64,000 nucleotides of DNA from Microstegium vimineum (lineage: Eukaryota; Streptophyta; Magnoliopsida; Poales; Poaceae): positions 24,580,227 to 24,644,226 of the forward strand of contig CM039120.1 of assembly GCA_022036555.1 (NCBI GenBank), read 5' to 3'. The notes under the pieces are model-generated. The model was not told the DNA's origin, ran no database searches, and worked only from the letters and a program-made list of their open reading frames with translations. Below, one piece after another: positions 1 through 11,304 of this stretch (position 1 is the stretch's first letter; every line of letters starts with the position of its first letter). The position numbers and the translations under genes are program-made.

Positions 1-116
1 TCACAAATCTCCCAAAACTTTGTGTCAAGCCCTTGGAGGTAAGCCGACATGAGTACCTTCCAATAAGTAAAGTTGGTTCCATCGAAGTAGGGAGGTTTAC
101 CAGCACCTCGCTCCAT
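1..116 (-). pseudogene. Copia-2 gag, N-terminal fragment (cut by window edge)
   Basis: First ~39 codons of a Ty1/copia Gag, read on the minus strand from the ATG at 116-114 and cut by the window edge. The start MERGAGKPPYFDGTNF and the following YWKV are the opening of the UBN2/DUF4219-type Gag domain found in SIRE/Maximus copia elements; Gag coats the element RNA in cytoplasmic particles. No lesion is visible here, and the tryptophan that is a stop codon in Copia-1 is intact. The primer-binding site and 5' LTR lie directly upstream (higher coordinates). Whether the rest is intact cannot be seen. Confidence 0.85.
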
Positions 117-165
117 GTCGCCTTCGCGGATCAAGAACCGTGTAAGGTGGATTGATCCTTAACCG

Positions 166-177
166 GCTCTGATACCA
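166..177 (-). other. Primer-binding site (tRNA-Met type), Copia-2
   Basis: On the minus strand this reads TGGTATCAGAGC, complementary to the 3' end of plant initiator tRNA-Met. It lies two bases inside the LTR that starts at 180. It fixes element orientation and the LTR edge. Confidence 0.92.
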
Positions 178-179
178 AT

Positions 180-2269
180 TGAAGGACCGAGAACGGTGAC
201 CAGAGGGGGGTGAATGGGAGCCAAATAAAATTCAACTCAAAGACTTGGCCCTTGTCCCAAACTCACACCCAAAACTTGACCTCGGAAGAACCGACTCACA
301 CACGACCTAACAAGTAGGTGGACAGCTTAGGAAGACCCCTAACGGTGCAGCGGAGCGGTCGGAGAAGATGGAGAACTATCGAAGCCACGAACTCAAAACC
401 GATACACCGAGAGCGCTACTCTCAACCCTAGAGAGAAGAGGCAAGAACACACCCAAAAATACTTATTAAAACTGGTCTCAAAAGTACCTAATCATGTTCC
501 TTATGTGAATACGAATCCAACTCAACAAATGGAACTTGATTCGGAGTCTGGACGAGAGAGAAACGAGCACAGGACCACTTCAGTCAGTGACCACAGGACC
601 AAGACGAGTGGTCCGACGCTTAGGTCCGAAGCTAAGTGCCTTACTGTAGTTTTTCGGCCACACCACAGGACCACTCGCTATGGTCCAGTGCTATGGTCCG
701 GAGGGTGGTCCGATAGGTGGTCCAATGCTTTTTCTTCTCAAAATCAGCCATCGCAGTGAGCTCCCAACCTCCAGACTAGTGGTTCGACGGTACCACAGGA
801 CTAGTCCAGAGCTTGGTCCGGAGCTAGGGGCTGCTCTGCAGACTTTCGTCCAGACCACAAGACCACTCGCCTATGGTCTAGAGCCTTGTTCAAAGTGGTC
901 TGGAGGGTGGTCCGGAGCTCACGAACAGCGCACAGAAAACCCGCGAAAATCGATTTCACTCCGCCAAATCTTCACAAATCTCAACCAAATGAACTCCAAC
1001 TGCAACCAAACTTTGTAGGCATGATCCTTGTGCAGTTGGGGAGCTATCCCGAAGAAATCATCGCTCAATTTGGAGAGGTGAAACCGGAACACTCGGATTT
1101 GGGGGAGAAAAGGCAAAACGAACAACGCCACAAAGAAATCGCCCGATCTACGTACTCGTGAGGTTTGAGGAGAAACCCTTCGGTGCAAAGATGCTCCTCA
1201 CGATTACGAACAACTTGGTTCAAACGGAATTGCAAGATCTACTCCCTACAAAGAGATTTCATCTCGAGAACAAAGACGGAGCAAAAGCAAAACGCGAAGA
1301 ACACAAGCAAAACGAGAGACACGATAAAGTAATCAAAGCCGCCACGGCTTACGAAGGGTAAGGCCTCCGATTCCCACCGCAAACAAAGTGCAAATACTTA
1401 CAAAGGTTGGAGAGATAAACCTAGGGACCTCATGAACTAGAGAGAGGTTAGAGAGAGAGAGTTGGGGCTAATGAAAGGTGTTCAAGAGGTAGGATGAGGA
1501 TACCCCCTCATCCCCTATTTAACGGAGCTTTGGCCATTTCCCAAAGACCCCCCTAGATACAAGACCGAATTATCTAGTCCTAATACACTGTAATCCAAGT
1601 TGATAACTCTCAGCCACTCGTTTGAATGGATGGCCCCGCTTCCTGCCGGGAGTTGCCGTCGCCTCAACGCAACCTCCAGGATTCTGCCACGTGCCATCCC
1701 CGCTTCCTCGGAAGCTCCGCCCGGGTTTTGAGGCCCAAACCCACGAAACCCGCCACCGATAGCTTTGGGTTCAACTACCGAACCCCGAGTTTTGAGGCAT
1801 AAACTCGGAAACCGTCCTCGGATGGTTTTGAGGCCCAAACCACAAAACCGCTCGACTCGAGCCACCTTGTCCTCGTCCGGTCGGACTCCGAGTCCAATGA
1901 GACTCCGCTTGACTCGCGCGTCCACCGTCTTGATTCGGTCGACTCGGTCTACCTCCATGTCTTCTCGCATCTCTCCGGTGCCAAGCACTAGCCACCACAG
2001 CTAGTCCGCTGGCGCCCATGGTCCCTCGGTCCGAGCCCCGCTTCCGCCCTTCACCGCTCTTAGTCCATCGGAATGGCAAGCCTCTACTCGATCTTCTCCA
2101 CACCACTGTCACTAGGCATAGCACCTGCACACCACAAGCCGATAAACATGCACAGACTTGCTTTCACAAGGGGTTAGGGTAAGCCACTAAAACTGAAACA
2201 CTCACGTGTTGGACGATCACTCATCATAAAGCTGAACATACATGGGTACTTATCCACCATGTGTTCGTA
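180..2269 (-). repeat. 5' LTR of Copia-2
   Basis: LTR of about 2.09 kb. On the plus strand it opens TGAAGGACCGAG next to the primer site and ends near GTGTTCGTA, matching the edges of the LTRs at 15372-17122 and 41728-42472 (the terminal CA has decayed to TA). The outer ~250 bases and the stretch from about 1360 onward match the other copies; the middle (about 540-920) is different and carries a TGGTCC array. A TATA-like TTAAATA lies on the minus strand near 1515. The right flank (gtcca) is interior of gypsy A, so Copia-2 inserted into A; the left end lies outside the window. Confidence 0.85.
572..913. repeat. Array of TGGTCC/GGACCA motifs in the Copia-2 LTR
   Basis: Ten exact TGGTCC or GGACCA hexamers occur at 572, 596, 609, 668, 681, 694, 706, 718, 814 and 908. 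Five consecutive ones (668-718) are 12-13 bases apart. The motif array replaces the GGACTGTCC array of the sister LTRs. A regulatory role is inference from position in the LTR. Confidence 0.7.
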
Positions 2270-2639
2270 GTCCATGCTCATTGATATCATCTTCCTCTCC
2301 AATCTCTATGGTTCATTCACTTGGATTGGCAACTCTCAAATTGGTCTTGTTTGGGGCCTCCTCTATACTTGGATAATTCACATTTTCAAATGAAGTAAAA
2401 ACTAAACCAAGACTAGAGAAAGATTGCTCCCAAACCATGGCTATACAAGCAGGGCGAAGCTCATAGCCTTTTATACGAATAGGTTGTGAAGATGGTGGAG
2501 TCTCCAAAAAGTCGCTCTTTGGAGTAGAATATTTTTGAATGTGGTAAGATGAATATGGTAAGGTGAGAACGATGGTAAAAAGGACAAAGGAAAAAAGGTA
2601 AATGGATGACCATAGTTCGAAACTAGCACAACTACCATT
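2270..2639 (-). pseudogene. Gypsy A gag, N-terminal fragment (Athila-like)
   Basis: Minus-strand remnant of an Athila-type Gag. The readable part contains SSQ followed by YELRPACIAMV, matching the Gag of element Y (YELRPSLIAMV) and Athila Gags generally. Copia-2 interrupts it at 2269/2270, so only the N-terminal part is present. Frames are broken and the region downstream of the YELRP motif is diverged. Element type is well supported; exact codon limits are not. Confidence 0.65.
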
Positions 2640-2656
2640 CCTCGGCAATGGCGCCA
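2640..2656 (-). other. Primer-binding site (tRNA-Asp type), gypsy A
   Basis: Minus strand TGGCGCCATTGCCGAGG, matching the 3' end of plant tRNA-Asp with a couple of mismatches; this is the usual Athila primer site. Seven bases separate it from the LTR at 2664. Confidence 0.85.
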
Positions 2657-2663
2657 AAAATCT

Positions 2664-3861
2664 TGTTGGTATTTCTTAACGCACACAGATAAATCCGCAT
2701 GCGCACGGATACCGCTGTAGCTTTCACCCATGAGTATTCCAAGGGTATCGATTTCCACGGGGAACATGAAGTGTACTAGAGAAGAACTAAGAACGTCCAA
2801 GGATAGATAAGATAAATGGGTACAAAGATTTTAGAGTTTTCTAAGGGGTTTATCTAATCAAAGACCCACTATACTCTACTTACTTTGGAGCAACAGTACC
2901 TTCCCGACTCTTGACAAAGACTGGGAAAAAGGTAGTCGGGGGGAGGCTACCCAAAGCTCTACGAAAACACCAACCTAAACATGGTTAACAAAGGACTTAC
3001 AGAGCTGTCACCCCTGGGGCTACCATGACTATCCGTAGGATTAGGCGCAAACTTAGGTAAACTCTAGTTTAGATACCACGTCTACACTATTGCTTACTAC
3101 TCTAATTCCAATTGTAAACTAGAGCACTCAATACGAGCGGATATCCCGTAAATAGAATAAAGTAAGAAATAAAATAAGATACTTAGAAATAATAAATAAA
3201 GAACCTAGAGATTGCTAAGAACCAGATGTTGCAAAGGTACAATGTTGAGGAAGATCCGACAGATCTGGCTCCTCCTAACTCTCTCCACCTCTCTCTCACC
3301 TCTAATTCCAACTAGATGAACTTGAACTAGAAGAACTAGATCTAGACATCTAGAGGGACCTTTCTCCTTCTCTACTTCTAATTGAAACCTTAGCTTTTGC
3401 TCTGGAGAAGAATAATGAGATGAGACCATCCTCAGGGGGGTCAGGGGCCTTGCTTATATAGCCTCCTCAAGTGAACGTGGACCGTCAAATCAAACTGACC
3501 TTAAGTGAGTGGTTTAGATTCATCCTCAAAGGCGGTGGAGTGCGTTCCGCGAGATTGACTGTGATTGGTCACAGGGGTAGGGCGGGCGCCCTGGGTGTGG
3601 GCTCACTTGGCTTTCGGCTTGTTCTAGTTCCTTATAGAGCCTTCTTGAGTATAGGAAATTTTACTGTTGATAATTATCTCTATGTAGACATGACATGTAG
3701 GCCTTTCCTTGGTATTTCCTGATAATCCCCTATAGAAACAGACATTCACCAAAACTCGTGGAATTCTGTCAGTGTAAACCCTAATTCTAGCAAGTGGTTT
3801 CATTTAGATCCTTTTCCTTGTTTAGTTGATGGTTAAAATTGGTACTTAAGGACCATCAACA
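2664..3861 (-). repeat. 5' LTR of gypsy A
   Basis: About 1.2 kb bounded by TGTTGGTATT on the left and CCATCAACA on the right, the TGTTG...CAACA ends typical of the Athila-like families here. The primer site adjoins the left edge, so the element runs leftward on the minus strand. Contains no recognisable gene; the open frames at 3205-3429 and 3471-3722 are unremarkable. Confidence 0.7.
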
Positions 3862-4261
3862 CACGCGACCAGCCCGTCGTGCTCGCCAAGGACTCCAAAG
3901 AAGCATTTCTCGCCAAGAAAGATCCTAGTAGATAGACTCGGATCCCTTGCCTTAACGGACCGATTGTAATCTGTTAGGATATGGAAACTGTAACCCTGCT
4001 CCCCGGCTATATATGGCGAGCAGGGACTCCCTCCAAAAATACCTCTCAGATCATCTACAGATCTTGTAACCTAATACTTAGATCAATCCAGCCAACAAAA
4101 CATAGGACGTAGGGTATTAAGGTGATTTTTCGGCCCGAACCTATCTAAATCAATGTGTCTACGCTCTCTGTGTTACGCTTCATCGCCGTCGCCACACCTC
4201 TGCTTACAATCTACTACTGTAGGGTACCCCTAGGTAGATTGTGACGCATATTTTGTCGACA
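3862..4261 (+). repeat. Gypsy LTR fragment (Z)
   Basis: Plus-strand LTR 3' part: a TATA-like TATATAT at 4008-4014 in a setting typical of grass gypsy LTRs (CCCCGGCTATATATGGCGAG), then AGGACGTAGGGTATT and CGGCCCGAACC farther on, and an end at TTTTGTCGACA. Its 5' part is missing; element A abuts on the left and a truncated family F LTR on the right. I recognise the style from panicoid gypsy elements but cannot name the family. Confidence 0.55.
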
Positions 4262-5606
4262 GTCTCCTCAATACAAGTATGCTAGGCGAGGGGGTAGATC
4301 AGTAGGAGAACAAAAACTCCTACCGGACCGCACCCTCTTCTTACAGGGGCCTTACCTTTTAAGAACTTGTCTAAGAACACGTGGTGGAATACAAAGACTA
4401 GACAAGGTTGTCACTCTCTTGCTAGCTTCCACAAACAATTTGTGCAACAAGCGGTAACCAAGGATAAGATGATGTATAAGCACCATGCTTAAACAAAAGT
4501 TACTACTTTGACTACGATCTATAATCAAAGCACCCTATGACAGGTAATGATCGCATACGGGAAAGGCCACAAGGATCACAGACTATTGATGTAAAGACTA
4601 TTAAAGAGCTATAGGATATAACAAGACTATAACAAGTATAGTAATGCTCAAAGTAAATACTAAGCAAAGTATAGAGAAAAGTAATATATTGAATAAGATA
4701 AAGTCTTACAAAGAAGGAAAAATACAAGAGCTATACCAGACTTTCCAGAAGACGACTCCAGAAATTCCGAGCAAAGCTCGATTCAACTCTAACTCCCACT
4801 CTAGACTAACTCCTAGAACAATCTAAGGAATAGAGATTGTAGTCTTCTTCACCATGTATAGAGAGGGGGGTATGAGCCTCTATTTATAGTGGGAGGTGGA
4901 GTAGGGGCTACTCCATTGCCACGTCAGCGATCCAGGAGGCTTCAAATCTCCACCCTTGGATCCAAACACCTTAGAACCGACTTTGAATGGATGGATGTGA
5001 TCTTCAGCATGTGCCAATAGGTATGGCAGTTGGCAGGACCCAAACCGACCTTGGGGCGGTCGGCCGACCGCCCCTCTGGCAGGTGGGCCCTCCTTTGGCC
5101 TTCCAGAAGTAGCCCCACATGGTCAGGGACCAAGTGGGGGCCTTGTGGGCCTAGATGAGGGTCGGCCGACCCCCCCTTGGGGGTTCTCGCGCACCTCAGT
5201 CATCCTAGTGCTGGTCCCATATGTCATTGGTGTTGGATGTTGGTCCTGAGGTAGTTGTCATGTTTATCTCCTTGGTGTGGGCCCATGGATCCATGTGCTA
5301 TTCTTGTGAGCCGTTGAGAGGAAGCACAGAGTGATTGAATGGTTGGAATTCACTCTAAGGTGCTTCTCTTGGATCATGGTCGAGAGGGGAGAGCTGGTGG
5401 GCCCATAGGGTGGTCGTTGGACCCCCTATGTGGGCCCCACTGGCTCTCCTTTGCTCCATTTCTTCATTCCTGCATTCAAACACTCAATGGACATATGGAA
5501 CTTGTTATTTGATTAAATATGCTGATCATGTGTTTGTTTATCTCTGATCCTCAGGTTGTTGGCAACATTTGGGTTAAGTAAAAGTATATCATTCTTGGTG
5601 CCAACA
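4262..5606 (-). repeat. Truncated LTR of family F (F0)
   Basis: Matches positions 57914-59255 of the F2 LTR through its whole length and ends in the intact family edge GGTGCCAACA at 5606. The first ~370 bases are missing at the left junction with LTR Z. A TATA box (TATTTATA on plus, so TATAAATA on minus) lies at 4881-4888. No polypurine tract follows the right edge, so this was the outer end of a 5' LTR or a solo LTR inserted into element X. Contains two GGTCGGCCGACC palindromes (5058, 5160). Confidence 0.75.
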
Positions 5607-6596
5607 GCGTTCTCGGCTCATGATTCATACCCTGTCTATTTAAAAGTACATGGATATTATCTTTTGAAAACGTCATAAAACCATAATGTAACTACTCCTC
5701 TATAGTGAGAAATTCCTACCAAAGCCATATATGTTTATACATGATCAAAAACCTTCCTCATATGCTTCTTGTATTTGCTTTTAGTTTGGTCAAACCATGT
5801 GACCCTTGTTGAGAATTTTATCATAGTTCAAAGATCAAGATCACGTACACGCCACCTATAACGCTGCTTCTACACTAGAAGTACACAAAACATGCCTTTC
5901 ATTTACATGATCCATGTTCATCCAATAAATACTCTAGAAATTTGTTATGATCTCTCTTAAAATTCTTCAAAAGAGACATGGCTATCATAAATGATGAAAA
6001 ATGATGATGAGCAAAAGCTCAGCAAATAAAAGATAGCCATATCTCAAATAATCATAAAGTTATAGAGATCATACATAGTAAAGGAGTACAATAAAGTCCA
6101 CTATCATATTCCACACACATGCACATCTTGATCTAGGATTATGACATTTTTCTCCTTGGATCCTTGTTTTGACTTTATGATATAAGCAATGCAAGTATGC
6201 TACATTGTTTATCCAACCTAAGCTCCACATAAGCCATTTAGAAGTAGGAAGATACAAAGAAGGCAATCTCATGTTATGCCTTGGTAAGGAATCATACACC
6301 TTGTGTGTGATCTAGAGTGCTATATGACGAGTAAGTTGACTTATGTGCTTTCTTTTGAAAAACTTATCGAAAACTCCAAGTACTAAAATATGATATGGGG
6401 AGATGACTTTGCCTTGAGAACTATTCCATTTATCAACCTCTCGAGGATATATGCTAGACAATACCACATATCTCACTTGTATAACAAAGTGTCTTGAGTA
6501 AATCTTTATTCTTGCTTTATACTTTGAGAATATCATAGTTATGTTTACTTTTATCCTTTACTCGAGGACGAGCAAAGAGGTAAGTATGGGGGATCT
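5607..6596 (+). mobile_element. 3' internal spacer of Athila-like element X
   Basis: About 1 kb of non-coding AT-rich sequence, the same as the 3' interior of element Y (7054-8046) in opposite orientation, and more distantly like the F1 spacer near 26380-26600. It ends in a polypurine tract at 6582-6596. The open frames here are short and not conserved between copies. Everything upstream, including coding sequence, is lost at the junction with the F0 LTR. Confidence 0.7.
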
Positions 6597-6626
6597 TGTT
6601 GATGGTAAAGCATACTCAAGTCTATA
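6582..6626 (+). repeat. Polypurine tract and LTR stub of element X
   Basis: AAGTATGGGGGATCT (6582-6596) is the plus-strand polypurine tract; TGTTGATGGTAAA at 6597 opens the 3' LTR. Only about 30 bases of that LTR remain before sequence switches to the opposite-strand LTR of Y. Confidence 0.75.
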
Positions 6627-7053
6627 GGGGTCTGTGGCCCACCTCTATCTTCTGGATGCTAGTCCCACCTGTCATAAGCCTTGGGTGTTTGTTCTGAGCT
6701 GATTGTCACGCTTATCTCCTTGATGTGGGCCCATGGATCCTTGTGATGTACATTTGAACCGTTGAGAGGAAGCACACTTGGATCCAAGGGGTAGAAAGTA
6801 CTTTAGAGAGTGTTTCTTAGATCATGGGTGCTTGGGAGGCCTAGTGGCCCCACAGGGTGGTCGGCCGACCCCCTAAGTGGGCCCACTAGCTCTCGAAAGT
6901 CCCCATTTGTCATTACCTGCACTCAAATAGTCAAGGGACATGTGGAACTAGTTATTGGGTAAAATAGGTTCATGTTATGCTTGTTTTCCTTTGAATATGA
7001 GGATGTTGACGGTATTTTGATGGTGACAAAATGGCTCCTTTTTACCGTCAACA
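6627..7053 (-). repeat. Truncated 3' LTR of Y
   Basis: About 427 bases matching 14999-15371 plus 42478-42507, ending in ACCGTCAACA beside the polypurine tract. The outer ~1 kb of the LTR is missing at the junction with X. Holds a GGTCGGCCGACC palindrome at 6859. Confidence 0.85.
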
Positions 7054-7068
7054 AGATCCCCCATACTT
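7054..7068 (-). other. Polypurine tract of Y
   Basis: Minus strand AAGTATGGGGGATCT, directly inside the 3' LTR; it primes plus-strand DNA synthesis. Identical to the tract of X. Confidence 0.88.
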
Positions 7069-8150
7069 ACCTCTTTGCTCGTCCTCGAGTAAAGGATAGA
7101 AGATAACAAGACTATGCTATTCAAAGTATAAAAAAAGCATAAAGATTCATTCAAGACATGTTGTCATTACTAATGGGATATGTGGTACTGGCTAACATAT
7201 ATCCTTAAGAAGTTGAGAAATGGAACAGTTCTCAAGGCAAAGTCATCTTCCCAAATCAAATTTTAGTACTTGGAGTTTTTGATAAATTTTCAAAAGAAAG
7301 CTCATAAGTCAACTTACTCCTCATATAGCACCCTAGATTACTCATGGTGTATGATTCCTTACCAAGGCATAAAGAGGTTGCCTTATTTGTGTCTTCCTAC
7401 TTCTAATGGCTTATGTGGAGCTTAGGTAGGGATAAACATTGTAGCAAACTTGCATCACTTATATTGTAAAGTCAAAACAAGGATCCAAGGAGAAGAACGT
7501 CATAATCCTAGATCAGGATGTGCATGTGTGTGGAGAAATGGTAGATAACTAACATGTACTCCTTAATTATGTATATGATCTCTCTATCTTAGGATAACCT
7601 TGAGATATGGCTATCTTCTTTCCTCTCTTTTTTTGGAGCTTTTGCTCATCATCATTTTTCATGATAGTTGTATCTCTTTTGAGGAATTTTGAGAGAGATC
7701 ATATCTTTTATTTCTAGAGTATTTATTGGATGAACATGGATCATATAAATAAAATGCATGTTTTTGCGTACTTCTAGTGTAGAAGCAGCGAAAATATGTG
7801 GCGCGTACGTGATCTTGATCTTTGAACTATGACATAATTATCAACAAGGGTCACAAGGTTTGACCTAACTCAAAGTACTTACAAGAAGCATATGAGGAAC
7901 GTTTGAATCATGCATAAGTATTTATGGCTTTGGTAGGATTTTTCTCACTATAGACGAGTAGAGACATTATGGTTTTATGACATTTTCAAAAATTAATCTC
8001 AAAAAACTTTAAATAGAAAGGGTATGAGTCATGATCCGAGACTATAACCAAAAATTTTTATTCAATTCAAATCTTTTAGGCACAAGTTACATTGATGAAA
8101 GGAAAAAAATTGAAAATAAATATAAGTGCCTAACTTATTAGAGAACTAGC
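7069..8150 (-). mobile_element. Y 3' internal spacer, non-coding
   Basis: AT-rich stretch of about 1.1 kb between the last ORF and the polypurine tract. No conserved reading frame. Most of it forms the right arm of the X/Y inverted repeat. Confidence 0.7.
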
Positions 8151-8153
8151 AAT

Positions 8154-8914
8154 CTATAGAGAAGGACGAGCAAAGAGATCCTCTCTCTTGATTGTCTGGG
8201 CTAAACGTTTGATCTTCGCGCTAGTGCTAATGCGAAGATCGTTGAAGCCTAAATCCAAATGCGTCATTCTCTCCTCTACTGCCCGCTCTGCTAGCTTAGT
8301 GTTATTCTCTCTAAGCCTAGTGACTATGCGCAGTAGCTTTTGCATGTCGCTTTCTTCGTCCTCCTACTGGAATTGGCCTGGAGGGCCAGAGATGGACGAC
8401 GGGTCGCTAGTCCGACGGACTGACTTGCAAGACTCCTCTGTCTCTAGGGAGTTGCATGTCTCCCTCCGCTAATCAGAGGTGAGAGGAGGGATGAGAACCT
8501 TGCCTATCCCCGGTCCACCATGTGCCCTTTGGAGGCGCATCCATGTCGGCGTCGACGGCGAGTACGAGCTGGTGTTGCTCGTGCTTGTGTCGCCTTCGGT
8601 GGTGGAGATGATGGCCTTCTTCACCGCCAATTGGCAGGTGGTTGGCCTTTTGGGAGTCACCGGACGCACTGCCGGTTTGTTCTGGTTGCGGTGAGGGGAC
8701 ATTGATCGGGCGATGCCCCGCATCCTCTCTGAGCTCCAGGTGCCGGTCGGCCGACCCCCCTAGGGGTGGTTGGCCATGTAGGCGGCGGCGCCGTGGCGAG
8801 CGGAGTGACGTCGAGAACCTCGATGGCCATGGCATCGATGTTGATGGGGACCTTGGAAGGGCTTCCATCAAAGGGGATGAGTGGCATCTTGCCATTGTTT
8901 CTTGGTGGAGCCAT
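8154..8914 (-). pseudogene. Y extra ORF downstream of pol (function unknown)
   Basis: Minus-strand coding-like region starting at an ATG at 8914 (MAPPRNNGKMPLIPFDG), shifting frame near 8660-8720 and continuing in one frame to 8154, with stops at about 8469 and 8370. The last ~60 residues (8345-8154) have the heptad-like charge pattern of a coiled coil; the middle is rich in Pro, Ser and Thr. It sits where Athila elements carry an env-like ORF, but no signal peptide or membrane segment is visible, so I do not call it env. The 460 bases between it and the pol stop hold two GGTCGGCCGACC-type palindromes (9135, 9243) and nothing else I recognise. Confidence 0.5.
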
Positions 8915-9375
8915 GGTGGTGATCAAGGTGGGTGTGAAGGAGTGCAAGGAGTGGTGTTGGTGCTGCTAGTTGTGAAGAACAACAAGGTAGGAGGAGGAAG
9001 AAGAAGGAGAGGGGGTTAATAAGAAGAAATCCAACGTTCAGGGTCTTCGTTCTCACTTGAATCGCAAAGAAACCGAAGGGGAACATTGGCCCAACGTTCA
9101 CATGCAACGAGAACTTTGAATGGGTTCAAACCACGGTCGGCCGACCGTTTTTTGAATGGTCTGGTCCGACCGAGCCAGGTTTCAAACTCCCTTGGGTCAG
9201 GTGAGTCGGGTCGTGAAGCCTCGGGCTAAATGGCCCAAGTACACGGTCGACCGACCGCCCTTCGAGGCCAAATGGGCCGAACTTTTTAGAGGGGGGAGTC
9301 AAGGCTAAATCTAGGCTAAGTCTAGGGTCAAACTTGAAATTTGAAGGAAAAAGTTAAAACATGTAGATTTTAGTT

Positions 9376-11304
9376 CTAATTTGGATTAAGAACAAAATCT
9401 ATCATATCAATTTCTTGTTCAGGAGTTTCATGCTCATGGAAAACTTTAAGACGTTGGACATTTACCTTAAAGATTTTGCCGTCGTCATCCTGGAGTGTGA
9501 TTGCGCCATGAGTTGCGGCATTGACGATGAGATATGGCCCTTCCCATTCGCTTTTCAGTTTCCCATGACCGAAGAGCTTGAATCTTGAGTTGAATAACAG
9601 GACCTTGTCTCCTGGTTACTTGATCTTGATTCTCTTGTCATGCCATTTCTTGGTTCTCTCCTTGTATATTCTGGCATTGTGATATGCTTTCTCTCTCCAC
9701 TCTTCTAATTCAGAGATTTGCATTCTCTTGAATTTTCCAGCAGCCGGGAGATCCATATTCCATTTCTTGATTGCCTAATGTGCCTTGAACTCTAATTCCA
9801 CATGCAAATGGCATGTCTTCCCGTATACAAGTTGGTATGGTGTCATACCAATGGGTGTATTGTATGTGGTACTATATGCCCAGAGTGCTTCTGGTAGCTT
9901 GTGCTTCCAAGCCGTACCCATCTCATCCACGGTCTTCTGCAGAATGTTCTTGATTTGTTTGTTGGATGTTTCTGCTTGACCACTTGTTTGAGGATGGTAT
10001 GGAGTTGCAACATTGTGTTGGATCCCTTGATCTGTGAGGAACTGGTGGAAGCCTTTATCAATGAAGTGAGATCCCCCATCACTTATTACTAACATTGGGG
10101 TTTTGAATCTGGGGAATATCACTTCATGGAACATTCTCATTGAATTGGCTGCATCTGCTTTGTGGCAGGGTAATGCTTCTACCCATTTGGACACATAGTC
10201 CACCACTACTAAGATGTACTCACACCCTTTTGACAGAGGAAAGGGCCCCATATAGTCGATACCCCATACATCAAAGAGCTCGACTTGTAGGTTGTTGGTG
10301 AGTGGCATAGCATCTCGGGTATTGATGTTCCCGTGCTTCTGGCACCTTGCACATTTTCTGACGTAATCTTGGGTATCCTTGTACATGGTTGGCCAGAAGA
10401 ACCCACTCTGCCAAATCTTAGCATGAGTTCTGGATGCTCCATAGTGACCTCCATATTCTGCTCCATGGCATCTTTCCATGATCTTGGTCGCCTCCTCCAT
10501 AGGTACGCATCTTCTTAGCAATCCATTATTGCATACTCTATAGATGTATGGCTCATCCCAGAGATGTACTCGACTCTCCTGAACTAATTTTTTCATATTT
10601 GCCCCTGGTGGGATATGCCCTGCAACCATAAAGTTGACTACATTTGCATACCAGGGGTTGGAGTTTGTTACCTTAAGGAGGGTGTCATCTCTGAGGAAAT
10701 CGTCGATGGGCAAATTCTGTGCTTCTTTGAATTGCATTCTAGATAAATGATCAGCAACAGAATTTTCTACTCCCCTTTTATCTTTTATTTCAAGATCAAA
10801 TTCTTGGAGTAGTAAGATCCATCTTATTAAGCGGGGTTTAACATATTTCTTAGTGAGCAAGTATTTTAAAGCAACATGATTTGTATAGACAATAACTTTT
10901 GCTCCTACTAAGTAAGATCTAAACTTGTCTATGGCAAAAACCACAACCAACAAATCTTTTTCAGTTCTTGCATAGTTTAGTTGTGGCCCTGTTAAGGTTT
11001 TTATAGCATAAGAAATAGCATGATGCTTATTATCTTTGGTTTGGCCTAATACCACACCGACAACATAGTCACTAGCATCACACATTATTTCAAAGGGGAG
11101 CTTCCAATCAGGGGGTTGAATGATTGGACCTAAGATGAGCGCTTTCTTGAGAATGTAGAAAGCATCTAAGCACTCATAATTGAAGTCAAATGGTGCATCT
11201 TTGGCTAGCAGGCTCATTAACGGACGAGAAATGTGAGAGAAAATCTTTGATGAACCGCCTATAAAAACCCTCGTGCCCAAGGAATCTACGAATTCCCTTA
11301 ACAT
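9376..11304 (-). pseudogene. Y pol: RNase H and integrase
   Basis: Minus-strand Athila-type Pol C-terminal half. RNase H shows MCDASD, RTEKDLL and ADHLSR, but the usual YTDH is YTNH, so one acidic residue has become Asn. Integrase follows with the zinc-binding H-H-C-C region (GGHYGAS...CARC) and the acidic triad: Asp in WGIDYMGPF, Asp in VISDGGSHF, Glu in GQAETSNK. The frame stops at 9775-9777 (a Trp codon turned TAG, judging by family context), and the rest, with a second stop near 9628, runs to 9376 (PGDKVLLFNSR motif). Dead copy; lineage assignment is secure. Confidence 0.88.

Larger units (their letters stand above)
5607..8046. repeat. Large inverted repeat formed by X and Y
   Basis: Left arm 5607-6596 and right arm 7054 to about 8046 are reverse complements of each other with scattered differences, separated by 457 bases made of an X LTR stub and part of the Y 3' LTR. 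Both arms end at a polypurine tract facing the centre, so two elements of one family meet 3' end to 3' end. Read directly by aligning the arms by eye. Confidence 0.85.

Noticed and set aside
166..177. Possible tRNA gene
   Set aside because: Only the short primer complement of a tRNA 3' end is present here and at the other primer sites; no cloverleaf sequence surrounds any of them.
8473..8895. 140-codon minus-strand frame as a separate gene
   Set aside because: It overlaps the better-supported Y extra ORF in another frame and is His/Pro/Ser-rich shadow sequence.
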